From: Odoribacter splanchnicus DSM 20712
Lineage (GTDB): Bacteria > Bacteroidota > Bacteroidia > Bacteroidales > Marinifilaceae
Reading direction: 5' to 3'
DNA length: 64,000 bases
Assembly: GCF_000190535.1 (NCBI RefSeq)
Contig: NC_015160.1
Span: 2,790,001-2,854,000, forward strand
The notes under the pieces are model-generated. The model did no database searches. It was not told where the DNA came from and saw nothing but the letters and a program-made list of their open reading frames with translations. Of the stretch, positions 35,807 to 44,973 are shown piece after piece; within the stretch, counting starts at the first letter, position 1, and every line of letters starts with the position of its first letter. The position numbers were made by a program, and so were the translations under genes.

Positions 35807-37252
35807 ATGAAAAGAATAAAGGAAATAATAGGTGTATTGCTGTTGGTAACAGGAATCGCCTGCACAGAAGACAAAGGGAATTACAATTATACTCCTTTGA
35901 ATGAATTAACCATTAACGGTATAAATAAGACGTATGTAGCAGAGATAGACTCCGTGCTTTCCATCTCGGTAAACATTATTGGTGAAAAAGGTTTCCGGGA
36001 AGACGATTACGAATATTTGTGGTATGCCTGGCGGACCAGTGATGCAAAAACTACGGATACGCTTTCGTTAAAGAAAGATTTGAATGTAAAACTATCGATT
36101 GATGTAGGCGAATACACCTTGCGTTATGTGGTTACGGAAAAAGCAAGCGGTGTTTTTTTCGAGTCTGAAATAGACCTGAGTGTTATCGATAAATATTCCA
36201 AAGGAGTTATGGCTCTGAGCCGGATTGAAGGAGACTATTCGGATATCACCTTTATCAATGTAAAGAACACGGTTACCCAACATGCCTATAAACAGGCCAA
36301 TGGCAATTCGGTAGGACGTCACCCGAAAGGAATCTTTTATATTGGAGGAGAAGATGATGTTAAAAATGTAGTGTTGATATCAACAGAAGAAAGGACTATC
36401 ACAGTGGAACCGAAAGATTTTACGGATTTTATGCCCCTTTCCGAATGGTTTTACGTCAAACCGGAAGGAACAATCGTGGAAGCCTTTGCAACAGACGCAG
36501 GTAAATGGTATGAATATCTGATTATTGATGGGAAGGCTTATAATCGACGTGTATTCTCTACCAGAGATCCTTTTTGGAAGTTCGATCCTAAAATCAAAGG
36601 AGATTATCATTTAGCTCCGTTTTCGCTATATGGTGCAGGAAAATTTTTCTATGAACGGGATAAAAGATGTTTCATATATGACCGCTATGGAACCATGATG
36701 GCTCCGGAAGCATTGGGAAGTGCATTCAATGCCAACGATATGCAGATGGATATGCTTTACGGTACAGCCATCGGAGAGAACTTACGTGCTGTCATGGTCG
36801 ATGACAACGGTAAACGATATATGATTTCAGGCAAGGAAATAGACGATTGGGATAGGGTTACCTACGAAGATATTATTCAAATCGTTGCAGAGAAAAAACT
36901 CGAAATGAATTATACCGGTGCGGCAGAAGCCACTTGTTTCGCCATTTCGACAAAGGAACCCGACTTTTTGTATTATGCTTACGGAAATAAAATCAAATGT
37001 GTAAGTATGCTTACCGGTAACGAACTGTCGGAATATACAATGGTGCAACCGGTAGATTACATGGAATTCGACAAAAGTGAAAATCCGGACCGTTTGTATG
37101 TGGCCGTAAGTGACGGATCGGGCACTACCGGTAGCGGTTCGATTTATTACTTGCAAATGAATCCTCAAGGCGGAGGAGCATTACTTCCGGTCAAAGGTGG
37201 TGAATTCAAAAATGTGTGTGGTAAAGTGGTAGATTTCGAATATAAAAAATAG
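35807..37252 (+). CDS. PKD-like family lipoprotein (locus IV)
   Basis: 481 residues, signal peptide with lipobox GIAC (Cys19). The sequence EDKGNYNYTPLNELTINGI and the YEYLWYAWRTSD segment mark the PKD-like lipoprotein family. It is equivalent to 6033-7598 in locus II. The C-terminal half (LLYGTAIGENLRAVM, FLYYAYGNKIKCVSML) has repeat-like beta strands, possibly a propeller. 5 bp after the DUF4843 gene. Confidence 0.75.
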   Translation: MKRIKEIIGVLLLVTGIACTEDKGNYNYTPLNELTINGINKTYVAEIDSVLSISVNIIGEKGFREDDYEYLWYAWRTSDAKTTDTLSLKKDLNVKLSIDVGEYTLRYVVTEKASGVFFESEIDLSVIDKYSKGVMALSRIEGDYSDITFINVKNTVTQHAYKQANGNSVGRHPKGIFYIGGEDDVKNVVLISTEERTITVEPKDFTDFMPLSEWFYVKPEGTIVEAFATDAGKWYEYLIIDGKAYNRRVFSTRDPFWKFDPKIKGDYHLAPFSLYGAGKFFYERDKRCFIYDRYGTMMAPEALGSAFNANDMQMDMLYGTAIGENLRAVMVDDNGKRYMISGKEIDDWDRVTYEDIIQIVAEKKLEMNYTGAAEATCFAISTKEPDFLYYAYGNKIKCVSMLTGNELSEYTMVQPVDYMEFDKSENPDRLYVAVSDGSGTTGSGSIYYLQMNPQGGGALLPVKGGEFKNVCGKVVDFEYKK

Positions 37253-37255
37253 AAA

Positions 37256-38635
37256 ATGAGATTTTTATTTATTGTATGGATATTGGCTGTTTGTTCGGGT
37301 TGTCAACCTGGACAGACAGTTCTAAAAGGACATATTGAGAATTACCGGGGAGAATCGGTGTTCGTGAGTTGTTATGAATCAAATCTACAGGATACGTTGA
37401 AAGTTGACGCTTCGGGAAATTTCTCTTGGACACCTTCCGGGACTGGCAGTCAGGAATACGGGATTCGTGTCGCCGGTTACCAACCGTGGAGGATTCCGGT
37501 TTATTTAACTCCCGGCGACCGGGAAGAACTGGATTTATCGCTCTTGCCGGATAAAACGATAAAAGTGAAATACGCCGGCAACCGGGCCACTGAAAACGAA
37601 TATCGGTTGGCTTTCAGCAGACTGGACGAATTAAGGATTGGTTATGATTTGGAATCACGGAAGCTTTCTTTTGCTGACTATAAAGCTCAATTGGAGCCCA
37701 TAGAACATGATTTGCAAATCTTGCTGGAGCAGATTGACGACCCGGAAATCAAAGCCCATTTCAGGCAGAAACAACATTTATGGTTTCAGAACAGACGAAC
37801 GGTTTATGCTTCAGTATTAGCCATGAGGTTAAGGGAAGGTGAAGCGACACCGGACGAAAATTTCAATGCTTTTGTGCAGTCGTTGGATGTGAATGATCCG
37901 AAGGAATGTAACGAGTACATGGTTTATGAGATTATCTATTGGCAGCAGGCTCAGGATTCCGCATTCAGAACGGAAGAGCGGAAAATTGACTATCTCAACC
38001 GGCTTGACCATCTTGTCAGCAATCAAGAAATGAAAAATGAATTTGCCACCAAATATATGAAAATGGCAATCAGCGGTGAATTAGGACGACCTTTGGATAA
38101 GGAGATTAAACGGTATAACGAAATTTGTACCGATGGTACCATGCGCAATCAGATAGCTGAACAATACAAAGAATATTTGCGGGTATACGGCAATCTAATG
38201 CCGGGGAAACCGGCTCCCGACTTCGAACTGATCGACGACAAAGGGGAAAAGTGCCGCTTATCGGATTTAAAGGGCACCTACGTGTTTGTCGATGTCTGGG
38301 CCACCTGGTGTAAAGGATGTGTGATGGAAATTCCTTATATGGAAAAATTGCAGGAACATTTCGCTAATGACAAACGGATTACCCTGATCAGCATTTCGTG
38401 GGATTATACGCAAAAAGTTTGGTTGGATTATCTGAAAAAACGTCCGGCTACCTGGCCACAATATATGGTAGACAAGGAAAATATGGACGTGATGAAAAAG
38501 GAATACCGGATATCGGGTATTCCACGCTTTATGCTCATCGATCCGCAAGGCTGCCTGGTTTCTTATAATTACGAACGACCTTCGCACCCGGAATGTGTGA
38601 AGATGTTAGAACAAAATATGAAAAATAACAGATAA
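37256..38635 (+). CDS. TlpA-like thioredoxin lipoprotein with CKGC active site (locus IV, first of three)
   Basis: 459 residues. MRFLFIVWILAVCSGC gives a lipobox at Cys16. The N-terminal ~100 residues (LKGHIENYRGESVFVSCYE) are a DUF4369-like beta domain, a helical middle follows, and a TlpA/AhpC-TSA-type thioredoxin domain begins near residue 315 (LMPGKPAPDFELID) with the active site WATWCKGC. The usual TlpA motif is CxPC; replacement of Pro by Gly before the second Cys should change the redox potential. Starts 3 bp after the PKD-like stop. A membrane-anchored extracytoplasmic thiol-disulfide exchanger is likely. Confidence 0.85.
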   Translation: MRFLFIVWILAVCSGCQPGQTVLKGHIENYRGESVFVSCYESNLQDTLKVDASGNFSWTPSGTGSQEYGIRVAGYQPWRIPVYLTPGDREELDLSLLPDKTIKVKYAGNRATENEYRLAFSRLDELRIGYDLESRKLSFADYKAQLEPIEHDLQILLEQIDDPEIKAHFRQKQHLWFQNRRTVYASVLAMRLREGEATPDENFNAFVQSLDVNDPKECNEYMVYEIIYWQQAQDSAFRTEERKIDYLNRLDHLVSNQEMKNEFATKYMKMAISGELGRPLDKEIKRYNEICTDGTMRNQIAEQYKEYLRVYGNLMPGKPAPDFELIDDKGEKCRLSDLKGTYVFVDVWATWCKGCVMEIPYMEKLQEHFANDKRITLISISWDYTQKVWLDYLKKRPATWPQYMVDKENMDVMKKEYRISGIPRFMLIDPQGCLVSYNYERPSHPECVKMLEQNMKNNR

Positions 38636-38647
38636 ATAGATAAAATC

Positions 38648-40021
38648 ATGAAATTTTTGTTTATCATTTTGGCTTTGGCAAGCGGATGGTATTGTCAGGC
38701 ACAAGAAACAATACTGAAAGGACACATCCGGAACTATAACGGGGAAGAAATATTTATCCTGTGCAGGGAAACGGAATTTCAAGACACTCTGCAAGTAGAT
38801 GCTTCAGGACACTTTGCTTGGTCACCAAAACTTACTGAAGGGCAGATTTATACCCTGAACGTAAAGGATTACGAAAGGGAAAGAATAGAAGTAAACCTTA
38901 CTCCAGGCAATCAATCGGAGATAGAATTAACTCTTTTGCCCGATAAAAAAATGATAGTGAAATTTTTGGGCGACCGGGCTGCGGAAAACGAATACCGCAT
39001 GGTTTTCAATCAGTTGGAAAATTCAAGCCCGTGGAACACTGCCGATATCAAGTCTCTGACTTTTCTCCCATACAAAAAAAAGATGGAAGAAATCGAAAAA
39101 GGAATGCGGCCTCTGTTAAAACAGGTGGAAGACCCGGAAATAAAAAAGCAATTCCATAAGGAGTTACATTTATGGTATCAAAGGCAATTGACCATATATG
39201 GCTGGAATTTGTCCGAACGCAAAGAAGGGAATAATAGAGATACCGACTATGATGCTTTCATAAAAAAGGTCGATTTGAATAACCCGGAAGAATGCGATGA
39301 TTTTGTAATTAGCCGGGTGATCGACTGGCATCGTCAACAGGAACCGCAATTCGGTCATAAAAATAGATATACTAATGAGCTGGATTGGTTAGAGCGATTG
39401 GTTAGTAACCGGGAAATAAAAAATTGCTTTGCTACACAACAAATGGAAAGGCGTATTTATTATGCTTCCGGAGAATCGTTGGAAGAAATGATGAAACGTT
39501 ACCGTCAAATATGTACCGACGATTCGGTACGCCAACAAGTGGAAGCCAAATACAAAAAATATGTACAAGCATTCGGCAACCTGATGCCGGGCAAAATTGC
39601 ACCGGATTTTGAATTAATCGACCGGGAAGGGAAAAAATGTCGCCTGTCAGACCTGAAAGGGAAATACCTGTTTGTCGATTTTTGGGCCACCTGGTGTCAC
39701 GGATGTGTGCTGGAGATTCCCTATATGGTTAAATTGCAGGAACATTTTGCCAATGATGACAGAATCGCTTTAATCAGTGTTTCTTTGGATTCAGACCAAA
39801 AACTCTGGAAAAAATTTCTGGAAAAAGATCCGCCGGAATGGGCGCAATATGTATTGAGCAAAGAAGCAATGCGTTTCATTCGCGAGGCCTACCGTATGCC
39901 CGGAATCCCCCGCTTCATGCTGGTCAATCCGGAAGGGTATCTGGTCAATTTCAAGTATACCCGTCCTTCCGATCCTCAATGTGCCGAATTAATTGAACAA
40001 GATATGAAAGATAACAAATAA
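38648..40021 (+). CDS. TlpA-like thioredoxin protein with CHGC active site (locus IV, second)
   Basis: 457 residues, about the same architecture as its neighbours: signal peptide (MKFLFIILALASGWYCQAQ), DUF4369-like start (LKGHIRNYNGEEIFILCRE), helical middle and thioredoxin domain (MPGKIAPDFELIDREGKKC) with WATWCHGC. It is clearly a tandem duplicate of the gene before it (shared LPDK, EIPYM, ERPSHP/TRPSDP motifs), separated by 12 bp. It also lacks the CxPC proline. Likely periplasmic. Confidence 0.85.
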   Translation: MKFLFIILALASGWYCQAQETILKGHIRNYNGEEIFILCRETEFQDTLQVDASGHFAWSPKLTEGQIYTLNVKDYERERIEVNLTPGNQSEIELTLLPDKKMIVKFLGDRAAENEYRMVFNQLENSSPWNTADIKSLTFLPYKKKMEEIEKGMRPLLKQVEDPEIKKQFHKELHLWYQRQLTIYGWNLSERKEGNNRDTDYDAFIKKVDLNNPEECDDFVISRVIDWHRQQEPQFGHKNRYTNELDWLERLVSNREIKNCFATQQMERRIYYASGESLEEMMKRYRQICTDDSVRQQVEAKYKKYVQAFGNLMPGKIAPDFELIDREGKKCRLSDLKGKYLFVDFWATWCHGCVLEIPYMVKLQEHFANDDRIALISVSLDSDQKLWKKFLEKDPPEWAQYVLSKEAMRFIREAYRMPGIPRFMLVNPEGYLVNFKYTRPSDPQCAELIEQDMKDNK

Positions 40022-40032
40022 AAGAACTGATT

Positions 40033-41382
40033 ATGAGATATTTTCTTATTGGATTACTAGCATTATTATCCTTGGAAGCATCGTCGACAAATAGCGTAAA
40101 TCCCGCACACATCCGAGGAGTCGTAAAAGATTTCAAGGGTGGCGATGTCATTATGATGATTAACCGTAAAAAAGAAGTCGTACAGGTAGATGACAACGGA
40201 GTGTTCGACTATACAACTACCCTGAAGGAACCGGGCAAAGCCATATTATTCTTTGAAAAGTATGAATATATTCTCCCGCTTTATATTGAAAATGGCATGG
40301 AAGCATCGCTTACCTTTTCTTTCGTAGAGAAAAAAGACAAGAGTAGCCTACTGCCTTACGACCTGGAATTAGAATATTCAGGGGATAATGGAGATTGTAC
40401 TGAATTTATGCAGAAGTATGAAGCTTTGTCGCTCTATAATGTGTGGCCTTTTTCGCGTATCGATACGATGTCTTTTGCCCAATACCGGGAAAAATTCCTG
40501 GAAGACATGGACAGAGTCAAGTCGGAACTGAAGGAAGTAAAAAGTCTGGCATTCCGCCGGATGATGATGGCTGAGATAGACCGCAGTATTCCGGAGAGCT
40601 TGTTCCGTTTTGCCTGGTCGAAACTGAAAAATGATGCTGACTTCGAGCAATTTGCAGAATCTTTCGATCGGAACGATCCAGATAATTTGGGCATAGCCGC
40701 GAAATACCTGCGTCACTATTTACGTCATCATCCCGCACCGGAAAGAGAGAAAGATATCCATTACCTCAATAGTTTGAAACAAGTATTTTCCGATCAGGAA
40801 GTAATCAATGCCTTTGCAGATGAATATATCCAAAGCTATTTGAAACAAGCTCCGGACAATATGGAAGAGGTATATAAGCTTTATTCCAATATCTCCACCA
40901 ACCCTGAAGCCCGAGCCTTAGCAGACGACATGTATGCCCATTACGTCAAGTTGCGCAAGGGGGCGCCCGCCATCGATTTTGAAATGACGGATGCCAAAGG
41001 GAAAAAGTTCCGGTTGTCCGACTTCCACGGCAAGGCGGTTTATATCGATGTATGGGCAACCTGGTGCGGTCCGTGTTGTGCAGAAATACCACACATGGAA
41101 AAACTGGCGGCCCATTATGCCAAAAATAAAAAAATCGTTTTGCTCAGTATCTCTTTGGACAAAAACAAGGCCAAATGGGAAAAGAAGCTGGCAGAGGACA
41201 AACCGCAATGGAGACAATTCATCTGCCTGGATGCATTTGACTCTGAAGTATGTAAAAACTATGGCATTAACGCCATCCCGCGCTTCCTGTTTTTCGACAA
41301 AGACGGCAAGGTAATTTCGTTGGACGCTCCGCGACCGTCATCTGCAAAGATAACCGAATATATAGACCGACACATCCGGTGA
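40033..41382 (+). CDS. TlpA-like thioredoxin protein with CGPC active site (locus IV, third)
   Basis: 449 residues. Signal peptide (MRYFLIGLLALLSLEASS), DUF4369-like N-terminus (IRGVVKDFKGGDVIMMIN), helical middle, thioredoxin domain with WATWCGPC and AIPRFLFFDKDGK. More diverged than the first two and the only one keeping the standard CGPC. The three active sites CKGC, CHGC and CGPC in one operon suggest a small relay or division of labour. Last gene of locus IV. Confidence 0.86.
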   Translation: MRYFLIGLLALLSLEASSTNSVNPAHIRGVVKDFKGGDVIMMINRKKEVVQVDDNGVFDYTTTLKEPGKAILFFEKYEYILPLYIENGMEASLTFSFVEKKDKSSLLPYDLELEYSGDNGDCTEFMQKYEALSLYNVWPFSRIDTMSFAQYREKFLEDMDRVKSELKEVKSLAFRRMMMAEIDRSIPESLFRFAWSKLKNDADFEQFAESFDRNDPDNLGIAAKYLRHYLRHHPAPEREKDIHYLNSLKQVFSDQEVINAFADEYIQSYLKQAPDNMEEVYKLYSNISTNPEARALADDMYAHYVKLRKGAPAIDFEMTDAKGKKFRLSDFHGKAVYIDVWATWCGPCCAEIPHMEKLAAHYAKNKKIVLLSISLDKNKAKWEKKLAEDKPQWRQFICLDAFDSEVCKNYGINAIPRFLFFDKDGKVISLDAPRPSSAKITEYIDRHIR

Positions 41383-41397
41383 GCGGTAGGTTAATAG

Positions 41398-41439
41398 TGA
41401 GGAAACTGAAAAGTCGAATACTTTTCAGCTCCTCATTTT
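41398..41439. terminator. Terminator between locus IV and the Rpn-family gene
   Basis: TGAGGAAACTGAAAAG (41398-41413) pairs with CTTTTCAGCTCCTCA (41421-41435) with one mismatch. A T-run follows on the plus strand. It could serve both convergent genes. Confidence 0.8.
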
Positions 41440-41469
41440 ATCGACAATTTTACATTAAAATCAACCGCA

Positions 41470-42402
41470 TCACAATTCATCGATTTCTTTTGCTGTCAAG
41501 CCCGTAGTTTGGATGATCACATCCAAAGGCAGACCTGTCTTTTTGAGATTACAAGCAATTTTACACCGCATTTCTGTTTCGCCTTTCGCTTTTCCCGCTT
41601 TCATGCCTTCCTTTATTCCTTCCTTTCTGCCCTCCTCAATTCCTTCCCTTATTCCTTCCTCCTTTCCCGCTTCTCTACCTTCCCTCAAACCTCTCCTCCA
41701 ACCGCTTCCATATAACGTTTTTTCGACACTGATAATATCCCAAAATTTTTCATAGCCTAACAATTGGGCATCGGTAAAGGCAGATTCTTCCAGAACGGAA
41801 ACTGCTTTTTTTATCTCCGGATTTTCCATTAATTCAGCAGGAATTTCCCGGGTTTGCTCATTGATTTCTGTCAAGTAACGCAACCACAATACCTGCATTT
41901 TCTTTTCAGAATAATTACAGGGATTGAATTTCGGCAACTCAACGAAAATCAAATGAAGACCGTCGATTACTTTTTCGGAATGTTCGACATGAACCATTTT
42001 ATAATAATGATAGAATCCCTCTAATTCCGGCTCAAAGACTTCATTCACAAGATTAAGCGAATACACAAGCTGCAGCAATTCATATTCTTCTCCGGTTTTT
42101 ACTTGCCGGACATACGCTTTCGATGCATTGAACAGCACTCGTTGCTGAAACTCCGGCGACCATACCATTTGCATCTCAACAAGGTACTGCCTTCCGCGTT
42201 TATCCTTGCAACGCACATCGACAATGCCGTTCTTCCGCAACGGGTTTTCGGGTACCAGCTCGGCAGGAAGATACTCGATCTCCATGACTTCTTCCTCCGG
42301 CTCCAAAGGCAGTAAGGCATTCAGCAGACTAATGACTAAATCCGGATGCTCACCGAAAACTTTTTTAAAAGTCAAATCAGCTTTAGGGTCTAAATATCTC
42401 AT
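41470..42402 (-). CDS. Rpn/PD-(D/E)XK nuclease-family transposase-like protein
   Basis: 310 residues. N-terminal DPKADLTFKKVFGEHPDLV and the nuclease core NGIVDVRCKDKRGRQYLVEMQM (D, then E-x-Q) belong to the Rpn / PDDEXK_2 family linked with RecA-independent recombination. The C-terminal half contains a low-complexity run of EG/KEG units (about residues 236-275; GREAGKEEGIREGIEEG) typical of these proteins. Genes of this family are common at genome island borders, and this one sits at the end of the inserted region before lptE. Its role here is unproven. Confidence 0.88.
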   Translation of the reverse strand: MRYLDPKADLTFKKVFGEHPDLVISLLNALLPLEPEEEVMEIEYLPAELVPENPLRKNGIVDVRCKDKRGRQYLVEMQMVWSPEFQQRVLFNASKAYVRQVKTGEEYELLQLVYSLNLVNEVFEPELEGFYHYYKMVHVEHSEKVIDGLHLIFVELPKFNPCNYSEKKMQVLWLRYLTEINEQTREIPAELMENPEIKKAVSVLEESAFTDAQLLGYEKFWDIISVEKTLYGSGWRRGLREGREAGKEEGIREGIEEGRKEGIKEGMKAGKAKGETEMRCKIACNLKKTGLPLDVIIQTTGLTAKEIDEL

Positions 42403-42933
42403 GACATCTAAATTTCATATCCATACAAATATAGGGAAAGGCAAGAACAAAAGCAACAAACTTGTTTGATTGATTTTACCGAACCATACTATATATTATG
42501 TAAATATACGAAATAATTTTAAATATACAGGATATTCTTCCCACGGCTCTTTCATTTTACCTGAGGCAGGATTGACTAAGACAGGGCAAGGGATGCGTAA
42601 AGGATTCGTATTCTTAAATCCATATTAAATACAGATCAATAGTTAAATAAACTGGTTTCAATTTGGATTTAATTAGTTTTATAATGGCTAATATATAGAG
42701 GAATCCTAAGGAAAGCATGGACAATGGAAGGTTAGCCTCTTTCTAATCGAAAAGCAGCCGGCCAAGGGCATAGAAGAACAGATTTTTCTGCACCGGACCC
42801 TATCCGCCTGGAATGGAATTTTTTAATTAACACGACTTTTTTAAGTGAAAGAACCGTGATATTCCCTCAAGATAAGATTACAAATAACAAAAATTTCATG
42901 TACATTTGTATTCAAATATCAGGAGAATGATCT
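42403..42933. other. Intergenic region before lptE
   Basis: 531 bp, mostly A+T-rich. I see no convincing frame, hairpin terminator or IS end. It probably holds the lptE promoter and the right border of the inserted region. Confidence 0.5.
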
Positions 42934-43455
42934 ATGGGAAAAATCAATTTTTTAATTCTATTGTTTGCCGCAGTACTTTGTTGCAATTCTTGTAAGCTTT
43001 ATAAAGTAACATATTCCACGACAGGAGCTTCCATCAGTCCTGACGTAAAGACCTTTTCCGTGGATTATTTCCCGAATAAGGCTCCTCTGGTAGTACCTTA
43101 TCTAAGTTCGCTGTTTACCGAGAAACTGACAGATTACATGCGTTCCAAAACAGGCTTGAGTCAATTGACCGATAACAACGGAGATATTCGTTTCGAAGGC
43201 CAGATCACCGAGTACAGCCAACGGCCCATCGATATCCAAAAAGATGAAATCGCAGCCTCCAACCGGCTGACGATCGGAATCAAAGTAAAGTATACGAATA
43301 CGAAAGACGATAAATACGATTTCTCTTCTACGTTTTCCAACTATGCCGATTACTCGACCGACGCTGATTTCGATTCCATAGAGGAGAGCTTGATTATAGA
43401 AATCCTGGATAAGATTATCGACGACATATATAATAAGGCACTCGTCAACTGGTAA
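42934..43455 (+). CDS. lptE: LptE-like LPS-assembly lipoprotein
   Basis: 173 residues. MGKINFLILLFAAVLCCNSC gives a lipobox at Cys20, followed by KLYKVTYSTTGASISPDVKTFSVDYFPN, the typical LptE-family start. LptE plugs the LptD barrel and helps insert lipopolysaccharide in the outer membrane. Bacteroidales order sigma-54 activator, lptE, TPR protein, secG is recognisable, with the first gene displaced 15 kb upstream. Confidence 0.85.
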   Translation: MGKINFLILLFAAVLCCNSCKLYKVTYSTTGASISPDVKTFSVDYFPNKAPLVVPYLSSLFTEKLTDYMRSKTGLSQLTDNNGDIRFEGQITEYSQRPIDIQKDEIAASNRLTIGIKVKYTNTKDDKYDFSSTFSNYADYSTDADFDSIEESLIIEILDKIIDDIYNKALVNW

Positions 43456-43470
43456 TCGATCGGCAGAAGA

Positions 43471-44553
43471 ATGAAAAGTGAAAAAATCATAGAATTTATA
43501 CGTCATCCTGAAAAAATCAACAATGACGATCTACGGGAATTACATACACTCGTAGAACGTTATCCTTATTTTCAGACGGCTCGTATTCTATATTTAAAAG
43601 CTTTATATCTTCTGGGAGGTGTCAGATTTCGCAGCGAACTAAAAGCTTCGACCGTCCATCTTACGGATCATAAGCAATTTTTCAGGTACCTGAACAATCA
43701 GATCGGTTTCGAACCCTTGGGTTCCGGTACGGCAATCCCTAAAAATTCGCTGAGTCATATTGTCGACGAACGTATCCGCGAAATCCATGGTCATACCGTC
43801 GTTCACAGCCAGGGTATTCCGGTCTGTCAGACTACCGAAGAGACAACTACCGGATGCGAAGAAGACATCATACAATTCAATCTCCGGCAAAAGGGAAGAA
43901 AACGGCCGGAAAACGATGAGAAAGAAATCATTTCCAACCCTATCCGACTGGACGATGTACCGGGAATAATCGACGATTATTCCAACTCTACCCAAGAGGA
44001 TAGGTCCGAAGCGAACCATTCTGCCACCCCGTATGCCTCCCCCATCCAGCCCATCGATCTGAGCGGAATACAGGGCATCGTAGATGAAGCCCCCCGTCCT
44101 GAAAATAATTTCTCTATCGATGTCGATCTGGACGAAGAAATAGCGGATGCACAGGAAGAAAAACCATCGGTCTCTCTCGATACTCCCGAAATCATCAGTG
44201 GCGGATACCGGCTGACCGACCAGCCTCATACCGAAGAAACCGTCATAACAGAGAAAGAATCCCGGAAATCCCGAAAGAAAAAAGACGATCTCATCGAGCG
44301 TTTTATTCAGTCTGAACCCATCATGCCCAAAATAACTTCGGCCTCGACGGATAACAGGGATCTATCTAAAGAAAATCCTTATATCCAAGAGGAATTATTC
44401 AGCGAAACACTGGCAAAAATATATGTCAAACAACATCTGTACGAAAAAGCAATCTCAACTTATATAAAATTAAGTTTGAAATATCCGGAAAAAAGTGTTT
44501 ACTTTGCAGACCGAATCGAAAAAATAAAAGAGAACATTAATAATAAAGAGTAA
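43471..44553 (+). CDS. TPR-containing hypothetical protein
   Basis: 360 residues. The N-terminus (HTLVERYPYFQTARILYLKALYLL, residues ~24-47) and C-terminus (ELFSETLAKIYVKQHLYEKA, then KLSLKYPEKS) are TPR-like helices around an acidic, low-complexity middle with many Asp/Glu and Pro. No signal peptide, so cytoplasmic. Homologues stand between lptE and secG in Bacteroidales; the function is not known. 15 bp after lptE, 2 bp before secG. Confidence 0.75.
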   Translation: MKSEKIIEFIRHPEKINNDDLRELHTLVERYPYFQTARILYLKALYLLGGVRFRSELKASTVHLTDHKQFFRYLNNQIGFEPLGSGTAIPKNSLSHIVDERIREIHGHTVVHSQGIPVCQTTEETTTGCEEDIIQFNLRQKGRKRPENDEKEIISNPIRLDDVPGIIDDYSNSTQEDRSEANHSATPYASPIQPIDLSGIQGIVDEAPRPENNFSIDVDLDEEIADAQEEKPSVSLDTPEIISGGYRLTDQPHTEETVITEKESRKSRKKKDDLIERFIQSEPIMPKITSASTDNRDLSKENPYIQEELFSETLAKIYVKQHLYEKAISTYIKLSLKYPEKSVYFADRIEKIKENINNKE

Positions 44554-44555
44554 TT

Positions 44556-44918
44556 ATGTATACGGCAATTTCTGTTTTGATATTCATTATCTGCGTTTTA
44601 TTGATATTGATTGTATTGGTACAAAACTCCAAAGGCGGAGGCTTGGCTTCTTCATTTGCTTCTTCTAACCAAATCATGGGAGTAAGAAAAACGACCGATT
44701 TTCTTGAAAAAGCAACCTGGACGTTAGCCGGAGGAATGATGATCCTGTGTGTATTGGCCACCTTTTTTATCCCCAGAGGAGAAAATGCAGTAAAATCTGC
44801 TATCCAGGAACAAATCGAAGCTCAGCCTGTTCAGCAACAAACCATCCCGACTTTCCCGACCAATCCGGGAGCCGGCGAAAATGCCCAGGAAACAGGAGCT
44901 GCAACACCCGGAGAATAA
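44556..44918 (+). CDS. secG: SecG preprotein translocase subunit
   Basis: 120 residues with two membrane segments: AISVLIFIICVLLILIVLVQ (about 4-23) and TWTLAGGMMILCVLATFFI (about 53-72), joined by the GGGLASSFASSNQIMGV loop (33-50) that is SecG's signature. The tail is a Gln/Pro/Gly-rich stretch typical of Bacteroidetes SecG. It joins SecY and SecE in the inner-membrane translocon. 2 bp downstream of the TPR gene. Confidence 0.93.
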   Translation: MYTAISVLIFIICVLLILIVLVQNSKGGGLASSFASSNQIMGVRKTTDFLEKATWTLAGGMMILCVLATFFIPRGENAVKSAIQEQIEAQPVQQQTIPTFPTNPGAGENAQETGAATPGE

Positions 44919-44940
44919 TTCCATTAAAACTTAAAATAGA

Positions 44941-44973
44941 ATGTCAGTATGTCAGTCATACTGACATTTTTTT
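44941..44973 (+). terminator. Terminator after secG
   Basis: ATGTCAGTATG (44941-44951) pairs with CATACTGACAT (44957-44967) around a 5-base loop, followed by a run of seven T. It ends the lptE-TPR-secG unit. Confidence 0.92.

Noticed and set aside
4014..41382. A classical polysaccharide utilisation locus
   Set aside because: No glycoside hydrolase, polysaccharide lyase, sulfatase or SusE/F-like binding protein is present in any of the loci.
43639..44229. 196-codon minus-strand frame over the TPR gene
   Set aside because: Antisense shadow of a clearly coding gene with a good operon context.
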